A stretch of DNA of 64,000 nt from Candidatus Nitrosopelagicus sp. (GTDB lineage Archaea; Thermoproteota; Nitrososphaeria; Nitrososphaerales; Nitrosopumilaceae): contig JAOMDR010000001.1 in the NCBI GenBank assembly GCA_028345575.1, forward strand, positions 62,001 to 126,000, written 5' to 3'. Position numbers and translations under genes: made by a program. Positions 34,130 to 43,518 of this stretch are shown here, one piece after another. The notes under the pieces were generated by a model. The model did no database searches. It had not been told where the DNA came from and saw only the letters and a program-made list of their open reading frames with translations. Each line of letters begins with the position of its first letter. The stretch's first letter is position 1.

Positions 34130-35029
34130 TTAATTTGTCTGTGAAATATGTAATGTTTGTGACTTTGTTAATGTTTCCAATCTTTTTTCTAACCATTTTT
34201 CTGGCATATCAATTTTTTTTGGAATAAATAACTCAGTTGTTATGGTCCCTTCAACTTTTGCCACTCTTTCTGTCATTTCATCCATCTTGAAAATACTTTC
34301 ACTATACAAGAATAAAACAATCTGATTTTTTGCTAAAAATGGTGTCATTAGATAATCTTCAGAAAATTCTTTTTCAAATTTCTTTAACATTTGTGGAATA
34401 TCTTCTTGTGTAATTGCTACAACTGCATAACATAAGAAACCTTCAATTTTACTAGGATCATATACAAGTGTAAATTGTATTGATTCGTTATTTTGTAATT
34501 TTTCTAATCCCCTGTTAATTGTTTTTGTTGATAGTTTTGTATCCTTTGATAATTGTTCAATCTTTTTTCTAGGATCTTCTATCAATTGATTTAAAATTTC
34601 TAAATCAGTCCTAGTTAAATTATGTGTAATCTTGGTATTGTCAGCTTCAAAAACTGACATTACACGTACATTTTGCATTAATTTTTCTAATAATTTGATT
34701 TTTTGTTTCATATCTTCTTTGACTATGACTCCGATGACGGTATTTCCTCCTACACATGGAACAATTGCAAATGGCATTCCAGCTAACTTGACATTCTTGA
34801 TGATCTCTTTTTGATTTTGGGTGTTTACTACAATGTAAAACATATTCAATCCTAAAAGTGGAGGTTCAACTTTAAGACAGAATTTTTCTATAATTCCTAA
34901 CTTTTCAATTTTACTAATTCTTGAACCAACTGCTCCGCCAGAAATTCCTAATTCCCTTCCAATTTGTCTATCTGGTTTTCTACAATTATTCAGTAATCTA
35001 CTGAGAATTTTCATATCTAAAATGTCCAA
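34130..35029 (-). CDS. Lrp/AsnC-like regulator with two HTH domains
   Basis: This 299-residue protein contains two AsnC-type HTH units. The first (residues 1-45) is [46 protein letters not shown]. The second (about 138-185) is [41 protein letters not shown]. Each is followed by a ferredoxin-like effector region. The TTG start gives the canonical LDxxDxxIL opening. It is divergent from an ABC transporter operon, and direct repeats in the intergenic DNA suggest autoregulation and control of that operon. Confidence 0.82.
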   Translation of the reverse strand: MDILDMKILSRLLNNCRKPDRQIGRELGISGGAVGSRISKIEKLGIIEKFCLKVEPPLLGLNMFYIVVNTQNQKEIIKNVKLAGMPFAIVPCVGGNTVIGVIVKEDMKQKIKLLEKLMQNVRVMSVFEADNTKITHNLTRTDLEILNQLIEDPRKKIEQLSKDTKLSTKTINRGLEKLQNNESIQFTLVYDPSKIEGFLCYAVVAITQEDIPQMLKKFEKEFSEDYLMTPFLAKNQIVLFLYSESIFKMDEMTERVAKVEGTITTELFIPKKIDMPEKWLEKRLETLTKSQTLHISQTN

Positions 35030-35095
35030 TATGTAAAGTAAATTGTATATTTATCTAATTAATCTTACCATTCTACTCAATTATGTCCAAAATGT
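35022..35095. promoter_or_regulatory. Paired direct repeats, candidate Lrp operator
   Basis: ATGTCCAATATGT (35022-35034) and ATGTCCAAAATGT (35083-35095) differ at one of 13 bases and start 61 bp apart, about six helical turns. They lie between the divergent Lrp gene and ABC operon, the first one overlapping the Lrp start codon. Confidence 0.5.
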
Positions 35096-35114
35096 TAGCA
35101 CTATACTTGATCAG

Positions 35115-35125
35115 TATTATATATT
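35115..35125 (+). promoter_or_regulatory. TATA box of the ABC transporter operon
   Basis: TATTATATATT lies about 25 nt before the ATG at 35145 and supports that start over the upstream in-frame ATG at 35043. Confidence 0.6.
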
Positions 35126-35144
35126 CGACATTTCTATACATGTT

Positions 35145-36341
35145 ATGGATTATCGAGTAAATCTGGCAGCTAGAATGCTTGCAAACAAGAGAGGTAGTTT
35201 GATTGGCGCGGTACTTGCTGTATCAATTGGAATTTTGGTAATTCATGTTAACTTTGTAATTTTTCAGGGAATTTATGATGCAATTATTCGTGATATGACT
35301 GATTATAGATTTGGAGATATTTTTGTAAGCCATGAAGAAGAAGCAACTATTGAAAGATCTCATGTAGTTTACACAAACTGGTTTGAAAGAGTACCACTTG
35401 TGCAGTCCGCGACGCCCCGGCTTTCGGGCAGTGCCGATATAGAATTTAGAAGCATGGGAGAATTTCACGAAGAATACGATGTTCCCGTAGTTGGTGTAGA
35501 ACCTGTATCTGATATACAAGCATCAAAAATTCATACAACAATTAGTGATGGTCAGTATGTCTATGCTAGAAATTCAATTGTAGTTGGTGAAACAGTTGCA
35601 GAAGATTTAGGTGGCGTAAGAGTCGGTGATAATCTCAAATTAATTATGACAAATCAAGGTGGAGAAGAAAATTCAAAAAGATTTGTTGTTACTGGAATTT
35701 CAAAAACTGCTGGAGGTCAAGGATTTGATACAAGTGTGATTGTTCATATTGATACTCTACGAAGTTTAGTTGATAGACCTAATGAATCAAACTCAATCTT
35801 TGTAAAACTAAATGAAAAAAATCCAGCGGCTGCACTAGAAATTCGAAAACAGTTCTTAGCTGCATATGCAAATGATGATCTAAAGGCACAAACAATTGAA
35901 GAGGCAGCTGAGGCAACACTCAAAGGATTTCGTTCTGGAATTGCAATGATTAATTTAATTGGATATTTTGGAATGGGGTCTTCTGCGTTTGCAATTGTTA
36001 CTATACAAATGATGCTTGTAAACAGTAAGACTAGAGAAATTGGTGTTATGCGAGCAATTGGTGCAAAACGAAAGGATATCTTAATGGTATTTATTTTACA
36101 AGGAATGATTATTGGTGCAATTGGTGCAGGTGCTGGAACTGGAATTGGTTTAGCATATACAACATACGCAAAAGAAACCAATATGCAATTCCAAGGAAGT
36201 TTAGCATTGGAAGTAAACTATAACTGGTCAAAAATTGCAGAAACCGCACTCTTGGCTTTCTTCTTAGCAATTCTTGCAGCAATATATCCCTCTTATAGAG
36301 CGACTAAACTACAACCAGTGGAGGCGATGAGAAATGTCTGA
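35145..36341 (+). CDS. MacB/FtsX-like ABC transporter permease
   Basis: From the ATG at 35145 (DYRVNLAARMLANKRGSLIG) the protein has 398 residues. One N-terminal TM segment precedes a large extracytoplasmic MacB-type core domain, and three C-terminal TM segments follow. The region TREIGVMRAIGAKRKDILMVFILQGM is the FtsX coupling signature. The protein ends YRATKLQPVEAMRNV. Such permeases move lipoproteins, lipids or peptides or transmit force rather than import. The ATPase gene overlaps by 8 bp, and a secreted partner follows. Confidence 0.88.
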   Translation: MDYRVNLAARMLANKRGSLIGAVLAVSIGILVIHVNFVIFQGIYDAIIRDMTDYRFGDIFVSHEEEATIERSHVVYTNWFERVPLVQSATPRLSGSADIEFRSMGEFHEEYDVPVVGVEPVSDIQASKIHTTISDGQYVYARNSIVVGETVAEDLGGVRVGDNLKLIMTNQGGEENSKRFVVTGISKTAGGQGFDTSVIVHIDTLRSLVDRPNESNSIFVKLNEKNPAAALEIRKQFLAAYANDDLKAQTIEEAAEATLKGFRSGIAMINLIGYFGMGSSAFAIVTIQMMLVNSKTREIGVMRAIGAKRKDILMVFILQGMIIGAIGAGAGTGIGLAYTTYAKETNMQFQGSLALEVNYNWSKIAETALLAFFLAILAAIYPSYRATKLQPVEAMRNV

Positions 36342-37035
36342 TATTGTTTTAGAGCTACAAAATGTTTCAAGAATTTTTGGAGAAGGTGATACACAAGTAA
36401 AGGCATTAGATGATGTTTCATTTAAAATCAAACGTGGTGAATTTGTGCTAATTGTTGGAAGTTCAGGTTCTGGAAAATCTACACTACTAAACATGATTGG
36501 ATTATTAGATAAACCGACATTCGGAAAAGTAATCTTAGATGGAAAAGAAACGACTACTCTAAAAGATGGACAAGTCTCACAATACAGAAATGAAAAACTA
36601 GGATTTGTATTTCAATTCGCAAATTTGTTACCAGATTTAACAGTCTTAGAAAATGTAATGTTGCCACAGCAAATTCAAGGAAGCTCTGAGGATATTCGCC
36701 AAAATGCAACTGATTTATTGATTAAAGTCGGATTAGAAGATCAAATTAACAAACGTTCAAACAAAATTTCTGGTGGTCAAGCACAAAGAGCCGCAATTGC
36801 CAGAGGATTGGTTAATCGTCCAACTGTGGTTTTAGCTGACGAACCAACAGGAAATTTAGATTCAGTTACTGCAGGAAAAGTTGTAAAACTAGCAAAAACA
36901 ATGGCTAAGGAATTAAATCAAACATTCATTATTGTTACACACGATAAACATCAATTCCCAGATGTTGATAGGATAATTACAATTAAAGATGGTAAATCGT
37001 ATGAAGAAGAAACTACAATGGAGATTACAGCATGA
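36334..37035 (+). CDS. LolD/MacB-type ABC transporter ATP-binding protein
   Basis: This 233-residue ATPase has Walker A GSSGSGKST, the Q-loop FQFANLLPDLTVLENVMLP, signature KISGGQAQR, Walker B VVLADEPTGNLDS and the H-loop VTHD. The spacing and the LLPDLTVLENV segment place it with MacB/LolD ATPases. It powers the adjacent permease. Overlaps of 8 bp upstream and 4 bp downstream indicate translational coupling in a three-gene operon. Confidence 0.93.
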   Translation: MSDIVLELQNVSRIFGEGDTQVKALDDVSFKIKRGEFVLIVGSSGSGKSTLLNMIGLLDKPTFGKVILDGKETTTLKDGQVSQYRNEKLGFVFQFANLLPDLTVLENVMLPQQIQGSSEDIRQNATDLLIKVGLEDQINKRSNKISGGQAQRAAIARGLVNRPTVVLADEPTGNLDSVTAGKVVKLAKTMAKELNQTFIIVTHDKHQFPDVDRIITIKDGKSYEEETTMEITA

Positions 37036-38345
37036 ACAAATTCGTTATAATATTTTTAGGATTTTTGATGGTTAGTTCACTTACTCCTTTATCATCTGGA
37101 GAAAGACTCGGACCAGCTGATGCACCTCTAGGTGTGTTACGAGACTTTGTAATTAGTGTAAAATTCTTAGATGCATATTTTGGAACTGAAGGGAATAAAA
37201 TTGAAGTTGCACCAGGCGACAAAAATGTTCCATTTACTGTAGTAATGAGTAATGTAGGAACACAAGATATTACCGGAATTAAAGGAAAACTTTCTCTTCC
37301 TGCAGCATATCAATCTCCAAGTGGAAGAGGTGTAGCTATGATGGCTGATAATGATCAAAAAGCATCTGCAGGTAATACATTTGCTCTAACATTCTTTGTT
37401 GATGTTTCTGAACTAGCACCTATCAAAGATTATTCTGGAACCGTTGACCTTACATTTTCAAGATTAAGAGAATCTGGTGAAAGAAGTGAGAACTTCCCCT
37501 TTACATTCAAACTAACCGGTGATAGTATAGTTAACTTAAGACCAATCTCTGGCCCTCTCACTTCTATCATAAACAATAATGTGGTAATTGAGATTTCAAA
37601 TGCTGGTAGTGCACCATTAAACAATGTGGATATTGTATTACAAAATGATCAAACTTCTGTTGCCTCTACTTCATCTTCTGTTACTAATCTAGAAAATGTA
37701 ATTTTTGATCAAACGCATTGGGATGTAGGAACAATTGATCCGCAATCTTCTGTGACATTTTCATTGAAAGTATTTGTTCCTGAAACAATCAAAAATGAAC
37801 CATTACATCTTCCTATGACAATTTCATATTATGATGCTCATGGTGAATTAGAAACTGTTACTCGAGTAACTGACTTTTACATTAATGGACTAGTTGATCC
37901 ATCAATTTATGGTGTTAAAGTAATTGATTTGTCTGGAAAACAAACAGTAATTGGTGAAATTCTAAATGAAGGAAATAGTGATGGATTATTTGGATTTGTT
38001 ACTCTAAAACCAAGAGGTGACTCTAACATTAAAGAATCAACACAATACATTGATGAAATAGAACCTGACAGTCCTGTTCCGTTTAACATTCCAATTGATT
38101 TTGACGGTGTATCATTAGATGGTAAACATGACATTACCATTGAAGTCAGATACAAAGATTCCATGAGAGAAGAGCATATCTTATCTTATGATACTACAAT
38201 TGATGTTTCTGCATTATCTATGTTAGATACTGAAGAAGGAGATTCACCAATGGGTGCAATTGCTGCAATAATCATTATTATTGCAATTATTGCAATTTTA
38301 TACAAGAAAGGCAAACTTCCAATGATTAGTAAAAAATCTGCATAA
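37032..38345 (+). CDS. Secreted, C-terminally anchored partner of the ABC transporter
   Basis: This 437-residue protein has a signal peptide (NKFVIIFLGFLMVSSLTPLSSG) and several tandem Ig-like repeats of the COG1361/NEW3 type. Examples are VVMSNVGTQDITGIKGKLSLP and VVIEISNAGSAPLNNVDIVLQN. It ends with a hydrophobic segment (GAIAAIIIIIAIIAILY) followed by a basic tail. The topology is that of a surface-exposed adaptor. Its ATGA overlap with the ATPase gene ties it to the transporter, as substrate-capturing or accessory subunit (inference). Confidence 0.8.
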   Translation: MNKFVIIFLGFLMVSSLTPLSSGERLGPADAPLGVLRDFVISVKFLDAYFGTEGNKIEVAPGDKNVPFTVVMSNVGTQDITGIKGKLSLPAAYQSPSGRGVAMMADNDQKASAGNTFALTFFVDVSELAPIKDYSGTVDLTFSRLRESGERSENFPFTFKLTGDSIVNLRPISGPLTSIINNNVVIEISNAGSAPLNNVDIVLQNDQTSVASTSSSVTNLENVIFDQTHWDVGTIDPQSSVTFSLKVFVPETIKNEPLHLPMTISYYDAHGELETVTRVTDFYINGLVDPSIYGVKVIDLSGKQTVIGEILNEGNSDGLFGFVTLKPRGDSNIKESTQYIDEIEPDSPVPFNIPIDFDGVSLDGKHDITIEVRYKDSMREEHILSYDTTIDVSALSMLDTEEGDSPMGAIAAIIIIIAIIAILYKKGKLPMISKKSA

Positions 38346-38394
38346 CTCAAAATTTAATGCATAAATTAACATACTCTCGATTTGTAATTTTATT

Positions 38395-39657
38395 ATGCAT
38401 TGGAAAGATTCACTTCCTGACTCGTATGTAAAAAAATATGGCAATCAACCATGTGTAAACATTGGTACTGCAGGTCACGTAGATCATGGAAAAACCACTT
38501 TGATTCAGGCATTAACAGGGAAATGGACAAGTGTTCATAGTCAAGAATTAAAAAGAGGAATTACCATTAGAGTCGGTTATTCTGATGCAGCATTCTACAA
38601 ATGCCCTGATTGTGAACCTCCAACAAATTATTCTACATCACCTAAATGTCCAAATTGTAAACAGGAGGGAGAACTAAGTAGAGTAGTAAGTTTTGTTGAC
38701 AGTCCTGGACATGAAAGTTTGATGGCAAACATGTTGTCAGGTTCTGCATTAATGGATGGAGCTATTTTATTGGTTGCTGCAAATGAAAAAGTCCCACAAA
38801 TGCAAAGTAAAGAACATCTCTTAGCACTTCAAACATTAGGAATTAAACAAATTGTTGTAGTTCAAAATAAAGTTGATTTAATTACATACAAAGAAGCAAT
38901 GGGTAATTATTCTGATATTTCAAAATTCATTAAAGGTACAAATGCTGCAAAGTCACCTGTAATTCCTGTATCTGCACAATCCAATCTAAATTTAGATGCC
39001 CTCATTTATTCAATTGAAACTGAAATCAAAACACCAGAACATGATGTCAAAAAGTCACCTGTAATGCATGTTTTACGTTCATTTGATATTAACAAACCTG
39101 GTTCAAAAATTGCAAATATCAAAGGTGGAGTTATTGGAGGAAGTCTAACTGAAGGTCAGTTTAACATTGGAGATGAAATTGAAATTAAACCTGGATTGTT
39201 AAATGAAAAGAAAAAAACTTATGAACCATTAATTACTGAAATTGTCTCATTAGGAACTGGTGCCGGAACTGTTGATAATGTAAAGCCTGGTGGGTTAGTT
39301 GCAATTGGAACTAAACTTGATCCAAATTTAACACGTGGTGATTCATTCATTGGCTCTGTGATTGGTAAACCAGATTCATTACCTGAAAATTCTGATATTG
39401 CAAAATTAAAAGTTAGTTTGTTTGATTCAGCAGTTGGTTCTACAGGTAATGAAAAAATTGCTCCAATCAACATGGGTGAAATGTTGAGATTAAACATTGG
39501 TACCGCTCCAATTCCTGGAAAAGTTACAAAAGTTAAGGGAACTGATATTGAAGTGACATTAAGACGTCCTGCGTGTTTATTTGAAAAAAGTAATGTTGCA
39601 ATTAGTAGAAGAATCTCTGATAGATGGAGATTAATCGGTGCTGGAATAATTGGTTAA
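38395..39657 (+). CDS. eif2g: Translation initiation factor aIF2 subunit gamma
   Basis: This 420-residue GTPase binds initiator tRNA and delivers it to the ribosome. It shows G1 GTAGHVDHGKTT, the switch I region with ELKRGITIRVGY, and a zinc knuckle (CPDC...CPNCK). G3 is DSPGH and G4 is NKVD. Domain II carries the SFDINKPGSK segment and domain III ends RRISDRWRLIGAGIIG, both diagnostic of aIF2-gamma. It is full length. The PIN gene overlaps its stop. Confidence 0.95.
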   Translation: MHWKDSLPDSYVKKYGNQPCVNIGTAGHVDHGKTTLIQALTGKWTSVHSQELKRGITIRVGYSDAAFYKCPDCEPPTNYSTSPKCPNCKQEGELSRVVSFVDSPGHESLMANMLSGSALMDGAILLVAANEKVPQMQSKEHLLALQTLGIKQIVVVQNKVDLITYKEAMGNYSDISKFIKGTNAAKSPVIPVSAQSNLNLDALIYSIETEIKTPEHDVKKSPVMHVLRSFDINKPGSKIANIKGGVIGGSLTEGQFNIGDEIEIKPGLLNEKKKTYEPLITEIVSLGTGAGTVDNVKPGGLVAIGTKLDPNLTRGDSFIGSVIGKPDSLPENSDIAKLKVSLFDSAVGSTGNEKIAPINMGEMLRLNIGTAPIPGKVTKVKGTDIEVTLRRPACLFEKSNVAISRRISDRWRLIGAGIIG

Positions 39658-40018
39658 AGTAATATCTGACACTAGTTTTTTAATTCATTTAGCCACTCAT
39701 AGAATAAAAAATATTAATTCTATAGAGACTGAAATTGGTACTCTATCATTTATTGTTCCTAAAATTGTTAAAAAAGAACTAGAGCATCTTGCTCGAGATC
39801 CAGACAAAAAAATTATTTCAGAACAAACCTTAGACTTTATTAAAAATTTTAAAACGAATGATATTGATGGTAGTAATGCTGATGTAGCAATTCTTGATTT
39901 TATCAAAGAAAATAGAAGTATTGTTGCTACATTGGATAAGGAATTGAAAAATAGGATAAAACAATCAGGAAGTTCAATTTTATCTATTCATAATGATAAG
40001 ATTATTCTTGAAAACTAG
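39650..40018 (+). CDS. PIN-domain protein, FCF1/Utp24-like
   Basis: This 122-residue protein begins VKVISDTSFLIHLA, with the first catalytic Asp. E39 lies in VKKELEHLA, a further acid in GSNADVAILDFIK, and the last in VATLDKELKNRIK, giving the four-acid PIN nuclease site. A stand-alone PIN protein next to aIF2-gamma is a conserved archaeal arrangement, which points to rRNA processing or translation quality control rather than a VapC toxin. No antitoxin is adjacent. The start is TTG within the aIF2-gamma stop region. Confidence 0.82.
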   Translation: MVKVISDTSFLIHLATHRIKNINSIETEIGTLSFIVPKIVKKELEHLARDPDKKIISEQTLDFIKNFKTNDIDGSNADVAILDFIKENRSIVATLDKELKNRIKQSGSSILSIHNDKIILEN

Positions 40019-40052
40019 AAAACTTTATTTTAAAAATAATATTTGATGAGAT

Positions 40053-40478
40053 ATGTCTGAGTTCTCTATCATCTGTTCTGATTTTGATGATGGAGATGAA
40101 ATACCTGAAAAATTTGGTTATAAATTTGAAAATGAAGAACCAAATATATCATTTAATCGTCCACCACCTAGCACCACCACTTTAGCGTTAATCATGGATG
40201 ATCCTGACGCAATGGGTGCTGTAGGAAAAGTTTGGTTACATTGGTTACAATATCATAATTTAACTCAAGTATCTCCAATAGAAGGCAAAACAGATTTTGG
40301 TGAAATTGGTTACGGTGGACCTGCTCCTCCAGATGGAAAACATACTTACATTTTCAAAGCATATGCCTTAGATACGGAACTAGAACTCAAAGAAGGTTTT
40401 TCAAAACAGGAATTAGAAGATGCAATGAAAGGTCATATTCTTGCTGAAGCCAAACTAACCGGAACTTTTGCACCATAG
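40053..40478 (+). CDS. YbhB/YbcL-type phosphatidylethanolamine-binding (PEBP) protein
   Basis: This 141-residue protein shows the PEBP pattern: TTTLALIMDDPDAM, then VWLHWLQYHN (WxHW-like), and YGGPAPPDGKHTYIFKAYALD. The anion-binding pocket residues (DPD, the H of the WLHW block, GPxPP) are present. PEBP proteins bind phospholipid headgroups, nucleotides or modulate kinases; the archaeal role is unclear. There is no signal peptide, so it is cytosolic. It lies 40 bp before aglB. Confidence 0.88.
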   Translation: MSEFSIICSDFDDGDEIPEKFGYKFENEEPNISFNRPPPSTTTLALIMDDPDAMGAVGKVWLHWLQYHNLTQVSPIEGKTDFGEIGYGGPAPPDGKHTYIFKAYALDTELELKEGFSKQELEDAMKGHILAEAKLTGTFAP

Positions 40479-40518
40479 TGCAATAAACTGTAAATAAGTA
40501 TCAAAATTGAATTGAATC

Positions 40519-42804
40519 ATGGTATCTAATCAGAAATTATTTTCAGTAGGTAATTTCGATTTTAGATTACAACATTTACTCGTAATTGGTGTATTGGCAT
40601 TGTCTGTATCAATTTCAATGATGATTCGTTCTACTCCTGCATCGTATGGTCTTGAATTATTTGAGTTTGATCCTTTTTTTAATTTTCGAGCAACAGAATA
40701 CGTCTTAGAAAATGGTACTGATGCGTATTTTAATTGGATTGATGAAAAAAGTTGGCACCCATTTGGAAGAAATGTTTCTGAAACATCTCAAGTAACATTA
40801 CATCTCACTGCTGCTTCACTCTATCCAATCTTCAATTTTGGTACATCCCTTTATGATTTTACAATATTTTTACCATTAGTATTTGGTTCTTTGACTGCAA
40901 TTGTGGTATTTGCCTTTGTTCGTGTTTTAGGTGGAACAACTGCTGGATTATTTGCAGCGTTAATTTTTTCAATTTCCCTACCAATATTCACTAGAGGATT
41001 AATTGGTTGGTTTAAATCAGAACCTTTAGGACTTTTCTTTGCATTTTTAGCGATGTATCTTTTTGTTTCGGGATTAAAATTCAACAAAGGTAAAATTTCT
41101 TTAATTAAATTAATTATTGCAGGATTCTTTTTATCGCTTGGTTTATCTGCATGGGGTGGAATTCTGTTCTTTTTAATACCAATTGTTTTATTTTATTTTG
41201 CATTACCATTTTTTAAAAATAAAGATAATTTCATAATTTGGGCAGCTCCTACATTTTCAATATCGTTGATAGTATTTTCTTTAATATTTGAAAGAACTTC
41301 TACATTCATAATTGGATATGCTGGATTAGCAATTCTTCTACCCACAATTTTTGTAATAATCTCTGGTATTATTATGAAATTTAGTAGTGAACGTGCAAAG
41401 ATTCGTAACTGCATAATTATCCTGATTTCTTTTGTTGTATCTGGTGTAGGAATTTTAAATTCCGGCATAATTGGATTACCTTCTTTTAGATATCTTAATG
41501 CTGTAAATCCTTTCTTAACTACTCAAGACAACTTAACTGATTCTGTAGCGGAACATATGACAACTAGCATAACATTATCGTTCACATTTTTATCAGTTTT
41601 TCTTATATTTGCAGTAATTGGTATGTGGTTTCTTTTCTCTAGAAAAACTATTAATTTAAAAACTGATATGAGAATTTTTGCTATTTTTATTGGAATTGTT
41701 GCTATTTACGTTAGTTCGGCATTTATTAGATTAGAACTATTTGCATCAGTTGGAATTATAATTCTAGGTTCAATTGGACTAACAATTTTAACACAAAAAA
41801 TATTTGAACAAAATAAACAAAACCTTACTAAATTAATTTTTCCAGTCATAATTATAATTTTATTTATTATTCCTGTAACTTTAACTGAAAATAATAGTTG
41901 GTTAACTTGGGCTGATTTTCCGCCATCGATACTAAGTGGTGGATCGTCGTTTTCTAAATTTGCATCTGATGATTGGAAAGACGCTACACTTTGGATAAAA
42001 GAAAATACTCCTAAAGATTCAGTTATTGCATCTTGGTGGGATTACGGATATTGGATTACTACATTAAGTGAACGTACAACTTTAGCCGATAATGCAACAT
42101 TGATTGATTGGCAGATCAAAAAAATGGGTTATGCATTAATCACTACTCCTGATAACTCATGGAATATTCTTAGTGCTGATTACACTAAGGACATTTCACC
42201 ATATCTTGGAAATGAAAACGTAGTAAAGTTTGGAGGACAATTGGAATCTGAATTTAATAAAAATTACTTAGAGAAAAATGGCATATCTTGTGAACAAATT
42301 TTCAAACATGAAGCTCAAAAATTAAACGTAGGAGAGGAAAGTTGTAATCCTATTACCAAAGGTATGGATGCTGATTACTTGTTGATTTATCTAGCAGGTG
42401 AAAGATTTTATGCCGAGAACTCTAACATACCTCTTTACACTCTTGAAGGTGGTGGTGATGAAAGTAAAAAAACATGGTTCGCAAAAATTTCTAATCATCA
42501 AGTTTCTAAAATGGTACAAAATGATAACATCACTCCAACTAAATTTTACATGGAGAATACTACATTAGGACTGTTAACTCCATTTTCAATTTACAAATAT
42601 GTTGAACTTAATACAGGCAGAACTTTTGATGAGTATCAAAATGGATTTATTCCTGTTTATATTAATGATTTAAAATTTAAAGACCCTGAAAATGATCCAT
42701 TTTATTTAGTATATGCATCTCCAAGCTTTTACAATCAACAATCAGGACCTATGTCTACAGTTTTAATTTATAAAATTAATCATGATTATAATTCTCAAAA
42801 CTAA
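40519..42804 (+). CDS. aglB: Oligosaccharyltransferase AglB/STT3
   Basis: This 761-residue membrane enzyme transfers a lipid-linked glycan to Asn of secreted proteins. About a dozen TM segments occupy residues 15-470. The first external loop has the acidic D51 in EFDPFFNFRATEYV. The catalytic WWDYGYW motif is at residues 506-512, at the start of the soluble C-terminal domain. A typical STT3 DK/MI motif was not clearly identified. N-glycosylation of the S-layer and of the many secreted proteins in this window is its expected job. It overlaps the next gene by 1 bp. Confidence 0.93.
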   Translation: MVSNQKLFSVGNFDFRLQHLLVIGVLALSVSISMMIRSTPASYGLELFEFDPFFNFRATEYVLENGTDAYFNWIDEKSWHPFGRNVSETSQVTLHLTAASLYPIFNFGTSLYDFTIFLPLVFGSLTAIVVFAFVRVLGGTTAGLFAALIFSISLPIFTRGLIGWFKSEPLGLFFAFLAMYLFVSGLKFNKGKISLIKLIIAGFFLSLGLSAWGGILFFLIPIVLFYFALPFFKNKDNFIIWAAPTFSISLIVFSLIFERTSTFIIGYAGLAILLPTIFVIISGIIMKFSSERAKIRNCIIILISFVVSGVGILNSGIIGLPSFRYLNAVNPFLTTQDNLTDSVAEHMTTSITLSFTFLSVFLIFAVIGMWFLFSRKTINLKTDMRIFAIFIGIVAIYVSSAFIRLELFASVGIIILGSIGLTILTQKIFEQNKQNLTKLIFPVIIIILFIIPVTLTENNSWLTWADFPPSILSGGSSFSKFASDDWKDATLWIKENTPKDSVIASWWDYGYWITTLSERTTLADNATLIDWQIKKMGYALITTPDNSWNILSADYTKDISPYLGNENVVKFGGQLESEFNKNYLEKNGISCEQIFKHEAQKLNVGEESCNPITKGMDADYLLIYLAGERFYAENSNIPLYTLEGGGDESKKTWFAKISNHQVSKMVQNDNITPTKFYMENTTLGLLTPFSIYKYVELNTGRTFDEYQNGFIPVYINDLKFKDPENDPFYLVYASPSFYNQQSGPMSTVLIYKINHDYNSQN

Positions 42805-43058
42805 TGAAATTTTGTCCCAAATGTAATGATAGAATGAATGGAGAGTTTTGCACCACATGTGATAAAGATAAACTTCCTAAAAGAATAAAATTTTCAGATT
42901 ATTCAAATCAAAAAATCAACAGTTGTGATAAGGGGTGTGGAGGAAAAATCTACTTTGATGAGGATTTTAAAACAGAAGATGGAAAATTTATTCCAATTGA
43001 TAAAAATACTGGACGACCTCATAACTGTAAAAAAATCAAATACAAAAAGAAAATTTAG
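42804..43058 (+). CDS. Zinc-ribbon protein, 84 residues
   Basis: The N-terminus is a zinc ribbon (KFCPKCNDRMNGEFCTTC). The second half has CDKGCGGKIYFDEDF followed by PIDKNTGRPHNC, a second Cys-based motif that I associate with a small family seen next to nucleases and helicases in archaea. The C-terminus is basic (KKIKYKKKI). It starts on the last base of aglB, so it is translationally coupled, although a shared function is not obvious. Nucleic-acid binding is inferred. Confidence 0.7.
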   Translation: MKFCPKCNDRMNGEFCTTCDKDKLPKRIKFSDYSNQKINSCDKGCGGKIYFDEDFKTEDGKFIPIDKNTGRPHNCKKIKYKKKI

Positions 43059-43092
43059 AAATGCTTATGTAAAATTACGATAATCTATCGTC

Positions 43093-43518
43093 ATGGGATT
43101 AACAGAGGCAGATGCAAAAGCTCTAGTAAATGAAGGAATTCTTTCAGCAGATTATGATGAACATAAAGAAGCTATAGAATTTTACGACAAGGCTCTAAAA
43201 ATTATTGAAACTTCAGAAACTTATCTAAACAAAGGAATTTCACTAGTAGAGTTAGAAAAGTATGAAGATTCTGTAACATGCTATGATAAGGCAGCAACAA
43301 TTGATGCTAATGATTCTCTCATCTGGTACAATCGTGGTGTAGCACTAACACAATTAGAAAAATATGATGATGCAATATCCAGTTATCAAAAGGCAATTGA
43401 GGTATCACCTGGTTATGCAGATGCATGGTATAACAAAGCAGAACTTCTAAAGCACAAGGGTCAAGATGCAGAAGCTGAAACCTGTTTTGCTAAAGTCAAA
43501 GAATTAGAAGGAGAATAA
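43093..43518 (+). CDS. TPR-repeat protein, 141 residues
   Basis: Three to four tetratricopeptide repeats are visible. Examples are EAIEFYDKALKIIETSETYLNKGISLVELEKYEDSVTCYDKAATID and SLIWYNRGVALTQLEKYDDAISSYQKAIEVSPGYADAWYNKAELLKHKG. The protein is entirely TPR, cytosolic and acidic, and should act as a protein-interaction adaptor. The partner is unknown. Its stop abuts that of the convergent secreted dehydrogenase-like gene. Confidence 0.85.
   Translation: MGLTEADAKALVNEGILSADYDEHKEAIEFYDKALKIIETSETYLNKGISLVELEKYEDSVTCYDKAATIDANDSLIWYNRGVALTQLEKYDDAISSYQKAIEVSPGYADAWYNKAELLKHKGQDAEAETCFAKVKELEGE

Noticed and set aside
39650-40018. VapC toxin
   Set aside because: No antitoxin gene is adjacent, and position next to aIF2-gamma is a conserved housekeeping arrangement.
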